A DNA stretch of 6,542 bases from JACRBK01 sp964427955 (GTDB lineage Bacteria; Chloroflexota; Anaerolineae; Aggregatilineales; Aggregatilineaceae): contig CAYRWY010000337.1 in assembly GCA_964427955.1 (NCBI GenBank), positions 1 to 6,542 on the forward strand. Direction: 5' to 3'. Positions 1-5,974 of this stretch are shown piece by piece. The translations under genes and the position numbers were made by a program. Below the pieces are notes generated by a model that saw only the letters and a program-made list of their open reading frames with translations, did not search any database and was not told the DNA's origin. Every line of letters starts with the position of its first letter. Within the stretch, counting starts at the first letter, position 1.

Positions 1-1
1 G

Positions 2-43
2 AAGCCCACCAAACGTAAAACCTCGAAGAAGGCCGCTGAATAA
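2..43 (+). CDS. C-terminal end of an unidentified gene with Lys-rich tail (partial)
   Basis: Reading from base 2 gives KPTKRKTSKKAAE followed by TAA at 41-43. The start and most of the gene lie upstream of the window. The tail is strongly basic and Ala/Lys-rich, as seen at the ends of nucleoid-associated (HU/histone-like) proteins, ribosomal proteins and some helicases, but 13 residues cannot identify a family. The reading frame is supported by a strong terminator hairpin that begins immediately after the stop codon. The gene converges on the sugar-transport operon to its right. Confidence 0.45.
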   Translation, partial: KPTKRKTSKKAAE

Positions 44-44
44 C

Positions 45-89
45 CAGCGCCGGAGTCGACAGAAACCTGACGCTCCGGCGCTGTTCTTT
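45..89. terminator. Rho-independent terminator between convergent genes
   Basis: An 11-bp perfect GC-rich inverted repeat (CAGCGCCGGAG at 45-55, CTCCGGCGCTG at 73-83) encloses a 17-nt loop and is followed by TTCTTT (84-89). It starts two bases after the stop codon of the rightward gene, so it fits best as that gene's terminator. It also lies 25 bases beyond the stop of the leftward permease gene and could end that transcript too. On the leftward strand the sequence after the stem has few T residues, so termination there should be weaker. Confidence 0.75.
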
Positions 90-108
90 GTGGGGAATAG
101 CAACCCGG

Positions 109-1197
109 CTAGCCCTTGACGGAGCCAGCCAGCAGCCCGCGAATGAAGTAGCGTCCCAACACGATATACACGAAGAGAGTCGGCAGCGCCGCCAGGACCG
201 CTCCGGCCATCGGCAGGTTCCAGGCCACGGCCTCGCCGCCGGAGAGCAGCGCCAGGGCCACGGTGATCGGCTGCCATTTCTGGTTGGTCAGCGTGACGGC
301 GAACAGGAACTCGTTCCAGATCTGGGTGAACTGCCAGATGATCACCACCACGAAGCCCGGCAGCGAGATCGGGAACACGATCCAGCGGTAGATGCCGTAG
401 AAGCCCGCGCCGTCGATGGACCCGGCTTCCAGCATCTCGGTCGGCACTTCCGTGTAGTAGTTGCGGAAGATCAGGGTCGTGATCGGCAGCCCGTACACCA
501 CGTGGGCGATGATCAGGCCGTACAGCGTGCCGCCCAGCTTGATGTTGTGGATGAACTCGAACAGCGGGATCAGGATGCTCTGGTAGGGGATGAACATCCC
601 GAACAGCATCAAGGCGAACACCAGGTTAGCGCCGGGGAATTTCCATTTCGACAGCACGTAGCCGTTCATCGATCCCAGGGCTGCCGACAGCATCGTGGCC
701 GTTATGGTCAGGATGAAGCTGTTACGCAGCTTGGGGCCGAGTTCGTCCAGCGCGACGGAGTAGCTGTCCCAGTTGATCTTGGAGGGGAGATCCCAGACCT
801 GGTTCAAGTTGCCTGCTTCGTCACGGGTCTTCAAACTGGTCGTGACTACCGTGTAAACGGGCAGCAGGTAGATCAGCGTCATCAGGAGGAGGAAGAGATA
901 GAGCGCCGCGCGCCCGGCCCGGCGCATGACCGGCGATGTGGGCCGCCCGCCGAACGTGCCAGCCGCCGCGGGTACCACTGCCGCTTCTCCGGCGGCGGCT
1001 GAAACGCCGAAATAGCGTTTCTGCGTGAGAATATACGCCCACAGCGGGATCAGCAGCACGAGATTGCCGATAGCGCCCACCACGGCTCCCACCAGCGCGC
1101 CGGTTTCGGCGTCTTGTTTGCGGGACGAATAGAGCAGGTACGTCCCCAAACTGCCGATCAAGATCCCGAAGATCACCCATTCGATGATGAAGTTCAT
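109..1197 (-). CDS. Carbohydrate ABC transporter permease, MalG type (CUT1), with two extra N-terminal membrane segments
   Basis: This is an inner-membrane subunit of a CUT1 sugar importer, pairing with the permease encoded just upstream. Of 362 residues, about 91-362 form the usual MalG/LacG-like domain. Its first membrane segment is at about 98-118, followed by LPVYTVVTTSLKTRDE, then further segments at about 160-185, 191-215, 224-246, 280-300 and 329-350. The cytoplasmic EAA loop that docks the ATPase is at about 257-281 (EAGSIDGAGFYGIYRWIVFP; Gly replaces the third residue of EAA). Residues 1-90 are extra: two hydrophobic, Gly-rich segments (about 5-23 and 33-57) and an Ala/Gly-rich linker. 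The family is normally about 270-300 residues. The ATG at 1197 is chosen because AGGAG lies 9 nt upstream and overlaps the stop of the preceding gene (12-bp gap), which indicates translational coupling. It is the last gene of the operon. The substrate is inferred from the binding protein. Confidence 0.93.
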   Translation of the reverse strand: MNFIIEWVIFGILIGSLGTYLLYSSRKQDAETGALVGAVVGAIGNLVLLIPLWAYILTQKRYFGVSAAAGEAAVVPAAAGTFGGRPTSPVMRRAGRAALYLFLLLMTLIYLLPVYTVVTTSLKTRDEAGNLNQVWDLPSKINWDSYSVALDELGPKLRNSFILTITATMLSAALGSMNGYVLSKWKFPGANLVFALMLFGMFIPYQSILIPLFEFIHNIKLGGTLYGLIIAHVVYGLPITTLIFRNYYTEVPTEMLEAGSIDGAGFYGIYRWIVFPISLPGFVVVIIWQFTQIWNEFLFAVTLTNQKWQPITVALALLSGGEAVAWNLPMAGAVLAALPTLFVYIVLGRYFIRGLLAGSVKG

Positions 1198-1206
1198 TGT
1201 CGCTCT

Positions 1207-1212
1207 CTCCTA
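1207..1212 (-). promoter_or_regulatory. Shine-Dalgarno of the MalG-type gene overlapping the upstream stop codon
   Basis: On the minus strand the end of the MalF-type gene reads TAGGAG. The TAG stop (1212-1210) shares bases with an AGGAG ribosome-binding site (1211-1207), which sits 9 nt before the ATG at 1197. This supports the long 362-residue start of the MalG-type gene and suggests coupled, stoichiometric translation of the two permeases. Confidence 0.75.
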
Positions 1213-2559
1213 CAGCTCGTGTTCGGAGCGCAAAGACGTGATCAGGTACGGGATGATCACCGAGGCGACCATGACGAGCAGCACCATCGCAATCGAACTT
1301 CCTACCGCAAACCGGTTGCTGCGGAACATGGTGTAGTAGACCTGTACGCCGGGCACACTCACCGGCAAATAGTCGATGCCGACCATCGCGAAGATCAGGT
1401 CGAAGACCTTGAGCGAGATGTGGCCGAGCACGATGGCCGCGCTGAGCGTGATCGGGCGCAGCATGGGGAGCACGATCCGGGTATAGACCTGCCACTCGTT
1501 GCACCCATCGACGCGCGCCGCTTCGCGCAGTTCTTCGGGAATACCCCGGATTCCGGCCAGGTACATCGCCATCGTGTATCCCGACATCTGCCACATGGCC
1601 GGGACGATCAGGCCGATCAGCGCCACGTTGAAGCCGTAGCTTTCAGGGTAGGGCACGTTGGGGAACTTGTCCGGCCCATTGCTGACGTACCAGGCCAGTA
1701 CCAGCGCCGTCGGAATGCTCACCATCACCGCGCCGCGCCGCTTGCCGTGCCACACCTGCGCGATCAAGAACACCAGCAGCCCGATCAGGATCATCGCCCC
1801 AACGTAGCGCGGGACGTTGGCCCAGTTGAACATGCCGTGCATCTCGGACTTGCCCGCGCCGTTCCAGGTGAGCCAGTCCGACCACATCCACAGCACGAAC
1901 AGCGTCATCGGCACGCCCAGGTAGATGGTCGCCAGATACTTTCGGCCCCGTATTCTCAGAAAAAGAATCAGCGCGAAGATCAGCAGAATCAGCCCGGTCG
2001 TCGTCAGCGGCACTTCATGCCAGTTGAAGGTATAGGCTTGCCGGTCATTGAGCCAGCGAAACTGCCAGGCATCTGCCCCCAGCGCCGTTGGCAGCCGGTT
2101 GATGCCGCCTTTGGGATCGAGCAGCCAGCGCCAGATCGTCCCGGTGACGGCGAAGGAGAGCGCCATCGGGAATAGAAAAATCGTGCGGAAGATGCCTTCG
2201 CCGCGCACGTGTTGGTCCAGCAGCACGGCCAGGACGAAACCCAGCACCAGGCATCCGCTCAGAAAGAAAAGCGTGAAGAAGAACGTGTTGACCAATTCCT
2301 GGCGGAAGCGGATCGTCGTCGCGTCGCCGAAGAGCATCTTGTAATTGTCAAGCCCGATATAATTCTTTTGAGGGTGAGCTTCCATCCCCGCCCAGTCGGT
2401 GAGCGACCAATAAAAAGTTTGTCCGATGAACCCGTAAACGAAAATACCGAGCAAGATAATGGATGGCAGGATGGTTAGAAAGGCGTAGACCCGGTCTGGT
2501 TGGATGCGCCTGATCCGCGTGACAAGACCCGGCCTCCGCCTCGCAGCAGCAGACTGCAT
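1210..2559 (-). CDS. Sugar ABC transporter permease, MalF type (CUT1), with a large membrane insertion
   Basis: This is the first permease of the importer and partner of the MalG-type protein. Of 449 residues, the N-terminal part is standard: a membrane segment at about 26-46, QTFYWSLTDW, segments at about 90-113 and 122-145, and WRWLLDPKGGINRL at 143-156. The C-terminal part is also standard: a segment at about 311-328, MWQMSGYTMAMYLAGIRGIP, and the EAA loop at about 345-370 (EAARVDGCNEWQVYTRIVLP). Final segments are at about 372-392 and 419-441. Between residues about 157 and 310 lies an insertion holding roughly four hydrophobic stretches (about 187-203, 209-226, 252-269, 277-291). UgpA/LacF-like members of about 290-310 residues lack it. 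GGAGGT lies 6 nt before the ATG at 2559. The gap to the binding-protein gene contains a stem-loop. No ATP-binding motifs are present, as expected for a permease. Confidence 0.93.
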   Translation of the reverse strand: MQSAAARRRPGLVTRIRRIQPDRVYAFLTILPSIILLGIFVYGFIGQTFYWSLTDWAGMEAHPQKNYIGLDNYKMLFGDATTIRFRQELVNTFFFTLFFLSGCLVLGFVLAVLLDQHVRGEGIFRTIFLFPMALSFAVTGTIWRWLLDPKGGINRLPTALGADAWQFRWLNDRQAYTFNWHEVPLTTTGLILLIFALILFLRIRGRKYLATIYLGVPMTLFVLWMWSDWLTWNGAGKSEMHGMFNWANVPRYVGAMILIGLLVFLIAQVWHGKRRGAVMVSIPTALVLAWYVSNGPDKFPNVPYPESYGFNVALIGLIVPAMWQMSGYTMAMYLAGIRGIPEELREAARVDGCNEWQVYTRIVLPMLRPITLSAAIVLGHISLKVFDLIFAMVGIDYLPVSVPGVQVYYTMFRSNRFAVGSSIAMVLLVMVASVIIPYLITSLRSEHEL

Positions 2560-2604
2560 AATCGCACCTCCCCTATAACGGCCTGGGCTGCGAACTCCAG
2601 CCCC

Positions 2605-2649
2605 AAAACTACACGAGGTCCCTACCGGCGAACCAGCAGGGACCTCGTG
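2605..2649 (-). terminator. Stem-loop with short T-run between binding-protein and permease genes (attenuating terminator or mRNA 3' stabiliser)
   Basis: A 12-bp perfect inverted repeat (CACGAGGTCCCT at 2612-2623, AGGGACCTCGTG at 2638-2649) encloses a 14-nt loop. In the leftward transcript it lies 33 nt after the stop of the binding-protein gene. It is followed by TAG and then TTTT (2608-2605) and GGGG. The short, interrupted T-run suggests partial rather than complete termination. In CUT1 operons such intercistronic stems are known to keep binding-protein mRNA in excess over permease mRNA. That role is inferred here from position and structure. Confidence 0.7.
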
Positions 2650-2682
2650 ATTCTACCTACGATCCCCTGAACTAACGATGGC

Positions 2683-3951
2683 CTATTTCTTGATGATCCC
2701 GGCCTGGATGGCAATCGTCTGAGCGGCGTTCGAGGCGGCCTGGCTGTTACGGCTGGTCAGGAAGATTTCCATGATCGTGCCGAATTCACTGGTGAAGCGT
2801 TCCGGCGCGGCAGCTCCATGCGCCATGCTGCCCACGATCACGTTCGACTGCCAGTCCGCGGCGGCGGCCTGCGAGTAGGTGTTGTACAGGGTCAGGTCGC
2901 TGTCCAGACGCGCGGCGATGGAACCCTTGAGCGGGTTGAAGATGTCCTGGCCCTCTTTCGAGCCGAGCAGCTTCAACCAGGCGTTGGTCGCATCGACGTT
3001 CTTGGCGCCCTTGGGCAGGCCGAACGAGTCCGACAGCATGTTGAAGATGCCGGTGGTGCCGGGGGCCGCGACCCAACCAAAGCCCGTGCCGGGTTCGAGT
3101 TTCTTGGTGGTGACCATGTAGCCCATCGCCCAGTCGCCCATGACGTTGAAGGCGGCGGTACCGTCGATGACCTTGTCGGTCGCCTGCTGCCAGGAGAGCG
3201 TCGCGGCATCTTCGTTGATATTGGAGCAGTCGAGAATCTTGCCGAACTTGTCCCACATCGCGACGACGTCGGCATCGGTCCAGTTCTTCTCGCCAGCCCA
3301 CAGGGCTTTCCAGCCATCCGCGCCCAGTTCAGAGATCGCGACGTTTTCCCACAGGTGGTTGACGGTCCAGTTTTCGCCGACGACCAGCGGAGTCACGCCC
3401 TTATCCATGAGGGTGGGGCACATGCTCAGGAAATCATCCCAGGTCGCCGGGGCCTGCACACCCCATTCCTGGAGTTTGGCAGGGATGAACCACAGGACGT
3501 TCGAGCGGTGGATGTTCACCGGGACCGACCAGATGCCGCCGTTGTAGCTGAGCAGGTCGATCAAGCCCTGGGGGAACTTGTCCATCCAGCCTTCGGACTG
3601 GAACAAGGGTGTCAGGTCTTCCATCCGGTCGGCGACCACCCAGGTCCCGATCAGTTCCTGACCTGCGTGAACCTGGAAGGTGTCGGGGGCGTCGCCACCG
3701 AGCATCCGGGTCTTGAGCACGGCGCGGGCGTTCACCCCGGAACCGCCCGTGACCGCCGCGTTGATGACGTTCACATCGGGATACAGTTCGTTGTACTTGG
3801 CGATCAAGGCTTCGAGCGCCGGGCCTTCGTCGCCCGCCCACCACGAGAAGATCTCGAAATCTCCCGTTGGTTTGCTTTGCGCAAAGGCCGGAGCCACCAG
3901 CGCCATGAGCGACACGGCAACGATCAACAAGGACAAAAGACGCTTAGACAT
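2683..3951 (-). CDS. Extracellular sugar-binding protein of a CUT1 ABC importer, probably glucose-type (GtsA-like)
   Basis: This family 1 solute-binding protein captures a sugar outside the membrane and delivers it to the two downstream permeases. From the chosen ATG it has 422 residues. Residues 1-24 are a signal peptide (MSKR, then a hydrophobic core, ending in AFA before Gln25), with no lipobox Cys. The mature part resembles the glucose/mannose-binding subgroup (Pseudomonas GtsA, Thermus glucose-binding protein). It has FEIFSWWAGDEGPALEAL near 32-49, APDTFQVHAGQEL near 88-100, SVPVNIHRSNVLWF at 142-155, and later LSWQQATDKVIDGTAAFNVM followed by GDWAMGY. The subgroup call is from memory of family motifs and the exact sugar is uncertain. 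The frame is open 29 codons further upstream, but the start at 3951 is preferred. It begins the signal peptide, GGAGGG lies 9 nt upstream, and the longer version would start at about the predicted transcription start. It is the first gene of the operon. Confidence 0.93.
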   Translation of the reverse strand: MSKRLLSLLIVAVSLMALVAPAFAQSKPTGDFEIFSWWAGDEGPALEALIAKYNELYPDVNVINAAVTGGSGVNARAVLKTRMLGGDAPDTFQVHAGQELIGTWVVADRMEDLTPLFQSEGWMDKFPQGLIDLLSYNGGIWSVPVNIHRSNVLWFIPAKLQEWGVQAPATWDDFLSMCPTLMDKGVTPLVVGENWTVNHLWENVAISELGADGWKALWAGEKNWTDADVVAMWDKFGKILDCSNINEDAATLSWQQATDKVIDGTAAFNVMGDWAMGYMVTTKKLEPGTGFGWVAAPGTTGIFNMLSDSFGLPKGAKNVDATNAWLKLLGSKEGQDIFNPLKGSIAARLDSDLTLYNTYSQAAAADWQSNVIVGSMAHGAAAPERFTSEFGTIMEIFLTSRNSQAASNAAQTIAIQAGIIKK

Positions 3952-3960
3952 AGCTGTGTT

Positions 3961-3966
3961 CCCTCC
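3961..3966 (-). promoter_or_regulatory. Shine-Dalgarno that fixes the start of the sugar-binding protein
   Basis: GGAGGG on the minus strand, 9 nt before the ATG at 3951. It identifies the true start at the signal peptide and excludes an in-frame ATG at 4038. Confidence 0.75.
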
Positions 3967-4013
3967 AAAAACTACGAAATCTATAACGAGACCGCGGGGA
4001 CTTTGCGACTCCC

Positions 4014-4027
4014 AACAGACCCCTGTT
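4014..4027. repeat. Short palindrome downstream of the operon promoter (possible operator)
   Basis: AACAG, four bases, then CTGTT. It lies about 12-25 bases inside the predicted start of the leftward transcript, where a repressor site would act. The arms are only 5 bp, so chance is a real alternative. Confidence 0.2.
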
Positions 4028-4045
4028 TTCACAAGCACTAGCCTT

Positions 4046-4051
4046 ATTATA
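4046..4051 (-). promoter_or_regulatory. Candidate -10 element of the sugar-transport operon
   Basis: The minus strand reads TATAAT at 4051-4046, an exact sigma-70-type -10 hexamer inside a locally AT-rich stretch. A start near 4038 would give a leader of about 87 nt before the binding-protein ATG. No good -35 hexamer is visible at 16-18 bp spacing (TAGCAG at 17 bp), which would suit a promoter that needs an activator. This is a call by eye. Confidence 0.45.
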
Positions 4052-4122
4052 AATCGGTTTGTCGGACACTGCTAGAAGCATTAAACGATTAACCTTCGGT
4101 CAATGATGAGTGCAGCCTGGTT

Positions 4123-4150
4123 TTGCCTGACCGATCCAACCGGGTATAAT
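4123..4150 (+). promoter_or_regulatory. Sigma-70-type promoter of the GAF-PAS-cyclase gene
   Basis: TTGCCT at 4123-4128, a 16-bp spacer, then an exact TATAAT at 4145-4150. The -10 is a perfect match and the -35 matches four of six consensus positions. Transcription should start near 4157, giving a leader of about 45 nt before the ATG at 4202. This placement excludes the in-frame ATGs at 4103 and 4106 for transcripts from this promoter. Confidence 0.6.
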
Positions 4151-4187
4151 CAACGGGGAGAGGATATGATCTGTGAATGGGCGAGTC

Positions 4188-4192
4188 GGGAG
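4188..4192 (+). promoter_or_regulatory. Shine-Dalgarno supporting the ATG at 4202
   Basis: GGGAG 9 nt before the ATG at 4202. A competing site, GGGGAG at 4155-4160, precedes an in-frame ATG at 4166, but it would sit at the very 5' end of the predicted transcript. The start at 4202 also puts the first conserved coiled-coil residues at almost the same distance from Met as in the downstream paralogue. Confidence 0.5.
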
Positions 4193-4201
4193 CGTAATGG
4201 T

Positions 4202-5959
4202 ATGGCAGGTCCAGTGCAGAGTCGAACCGTTTCGGATCAGGTCAAACGGTTGACCTGGTCCGTTCAGGAACTTGTTGACTCGCTGCGAGCACAGCGCGAA
4301 ATCCTCCGCCAACGGGGCATGAGTCTGCCTCCGGGCACTCTGAGCGGCCTCAAAGATGTCCAAACCGCCCTCGAAAACCTGTCGAATCTCTTGAAGAACG
4401 ACGCCGACGAGCTGGAGCAGCTTCGGGCGCTGGCCGATACGACTGCGCTGATCAACTCTTCTCTCGATACCAACCAGGTGCTCCGCGAAGTGATGGATAC
4501 CGTGATCGCCCTGACCGGGGCGGAGCGCGGCTACATCGTGCTGCGTGATGAAGATTCGGGCGAGATGACCTTCCGGATCGCGCGCAACCTGGACCGCGAA
4601 ACCATTGACGAAGGCGCCTTCATCATCAGCCGGACCATCGTAGGCGAGGTCGCCCGGACCGGCCAGCCCGTGCTGACGACCAATGCCCTCGCCGATCCCA
4701 ACTACAGCTCGACCGAAAGTGTCATGATGCACGCCCTGCGCTCGATCATGTGCGCGCCGCTGCTGCTCAAGGATGAAGTGACCGGCATCATCTACGTGGA
4801 CAACCGCATCAAAGACGCCGTTTTCGGCGAAAAACACCTGTCGATGCTCTCCGCCTTCGCCAGTCAGGCCGCTATCGCGCTGGAGAACGCCCGGTTGTTC
4901 GACCGGGTTCAGCGGGCGCTGGGCGAGATCACGGCCATGAAGGAACTGATGGATAACGTGTTCGCTTCCATCGCCAGCGGCGTGATCACGACCGACGTGC
5001 GCGATCTGGTCACGACCTATAACATGGCGGCGGAGCGCATCCTGGGCGTGCCGCTCTCCCAGGTGATGGGATCGCCGTTGGCGGACAGGCTGCCGGTCAT
5101 CTATGAGCCGACCAAAGATCTGTTCAACCTGATCTACGACCACGGCTCGCAGGAATTGATCGAAATCAACCCCGATCTGCCCGATCGCGGCCCGGTGAAT
5201 CTCAACCTCAAGCTTTCCCCGCTCAAGAACCAGGAGGTCACCGAAGGGGTGGCCATCGTCGTGGATGACCTGACCGAGATCAAGAAGCGCGATGCGACGC
5301 TGAACGTAGTGCGCCGCTATCTGCCCCCGGCGCTGGTGGACAATATTCAGAGCCTGGAAGGGTTGGCGCTGGGCGGTGAGCGCCGTGTGATCACGGTCTT
5401 TTTTGTCGAGGTGCGCCCATTCCATTCGTTTCCGGCGAATCTGCGTCCGCAAGAGGTCATGGAGCTGCTGAACCTGTACCTGACCGTTGGGGCCGAAGCG
5501 ATCCACCATCATAACGGCGTCATCGACAAGTTTATGGGCAACGAGATCATGGGGTTGTTCAATACGCAGTTGAATCCCAGCGAGGATCATGCCTGGCTGG
5601 CGATTCAGGCGGCGCTGGAAATGGTCGAAGATTACCCGGTGCTCGCGCAAGAATTGGGCGAACAGCCGATCCCCTACTACCGCATCGGAATCCATACCGG
5701 GGAGGCCACCCTGGGGAATGTCGGCGGCGCTTCCCGGCGCGAGTTCACGGCCATCGGCCACACCGTGAACCTGACCAAGCGCCTCCAGGAAAATGCGCTG
5801 CCCGGCCAGGTGATCATCAGTGGCGACACCTACCGCTATTGTTATCAGGCGCTGGACGACCCCGCCCACCGGATTCAGGTGACCGAGCGTCCCAGTATTC
5901 AAGCTAAAGGGATCAGTCAGGCCGTTCAAATATTCGAAATTCTGCGCTCGTCCCGTTGA
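4202..5959 (+). CDS. Cytoplasmic coiled coil-GAF-PAS sensor with class III nucleotidyl cyclase domain lacking canonical metal-binding aspartates
   Basis: A predicted signalling protein of 585 residues with no signal peptide or membrane segment. Order: coiled coil about 10-73 (LRAQREILRQRG near its start); GAF about 74-235 (AERGYIVLRDEDSGEMTF, then AFASQAAIALENARLFDRVQ); PAS about 246-362 (DNVFASIASGVITTD to VDDLTEIKKRD); linker RRYLPPALVDNI; class III cyclase about 390-585. In the cyclase the metal-binding positions are Glu403 (VFFVEVRPF instead of F-x-D-x-R) and Asn447 (DKFMGNEIMGLF instead of KFxGD). Adenine-pocket Lys443 and Thr516 and transition-state Asn523 and Arg527 (GHTVNLTKRL) are kept. 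It may therefore be a poor or inactive cyclase, or one half of a heterodimer. The GAF lacks a clear NKFDE motif of cyclic-nucleotide-binding GAFs. Starts at 4166 or 4103 are open in frame but less likely. It is divergent from the sugar operon, and a paralogue follows after 15 bp. Confidence 0.88.
   Translation: MAGPVQSRTVSDQVKRLTWSVQELVDSLRAQREILRQRGMSLPPGTLSGLKDVQTALENLSNLLKNDADELEQLRALADTTALINSSLDTNQVLREVMDTVIALTGAERGYIVLRDEDSGEMTFRIARNLDRETIDEGAFIISRTIVGEVARTGQPVLTTNALADPNYSSTESVMMHALRSIMCAPLLLKDEVTGIIYVDNRIKDAVFGEKHLSMLSAFASQAAIALENARLFDRVQRALGEITAMKELMDNVFASIASGVITTDVRDLVTTYNMAAERILGVPLSQVMGSPLADRLPVIYEPTKDLFNLIYDHGSQELIEINPDLPDRGPVNLNLKLSPLKNQEVTEGVAIVVDDLTEIKKRDATLNVVRRYLPPALVDNIQSLEGLALGGERRVITVFFVEVRPFHSFPANLRPQEVMELLNLYLTVGAEAIHHHNGVIDKFMGNEIMGLFNTQLNPSEDHAWLAIQAALEMVEDYPVLAQELGEQPIPYYRIGIHTGEATLGNVGGASRREFTAIGHTVNLTKRLQENALPGQVIISGDTYRYCYQALDDPAHRIQVTERPSIQAKGISQAVQIFEILRSSR
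4508..4545 (+). repeat. Near-identical 38-nt segment shared with the downstream paralogue (copy 1)
   Basis: It encodes ALTGAERGYIVLR in the GAF domain and matches 6284-6321 at 37 of 38 bases. The two genes otherwise agree at only about half of their residues here. It could be constrained protein sequence with shared codon bias, or a small gene-conversion tract. Confidence 0.6.
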
Positions 5960-5974
5960 TCGTGAGCAAAACCT

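Noticed and set aside
925..927. Met91 as an alternative start giving a normal-length MalG-type permease
   Set aside because: No convincing ribosome-binding site precedes it, while the upstream ATG has AGGAG overlapping the previous stop and the intervening codons form plausible membrane helices.
88..1002. A 304-codon open frame on the plus strand opposite the MalG-type permease
   Set aside because: Composition (Gln, Arg, His, Asp-rich) is typical of antisense translation of a membrane protein gene. The minus-strand frame has clear family motifs and a ribosome-binding site.
1114..2175. A 353-codon plus-strand open frame across the two permease genes
   Set aside because: It crosses the junction of two well-supported minus-strand genes and encodes low-complexity His/Asp/Arg-rich sequence.
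3952..4038. A 29-residue N-terminal extension of the sugar-binding protein
   Set aside because: It would precede the signal peptide, has no good ribosome-binding site, and begins at about the predicted transcription start.
2818..4041. A 407-codon open frame on the plus strand opposite the sugar-binding protein
   Set aside because: It is an antisense shadow with no recognisable motifs, and it overlaps a gene with a signal peptide and family motifs over its full length.
4100..5929. A 609-codon open frame on the minus strand opposite the sensor-cyclase gene
   Set aside because: It is the antisense shadow of a clearly domain-rich gene in GC-rich DNA. Its product is rich in His, Arg, Gln and Asp without domain motifs, and it has no convincing start signals.
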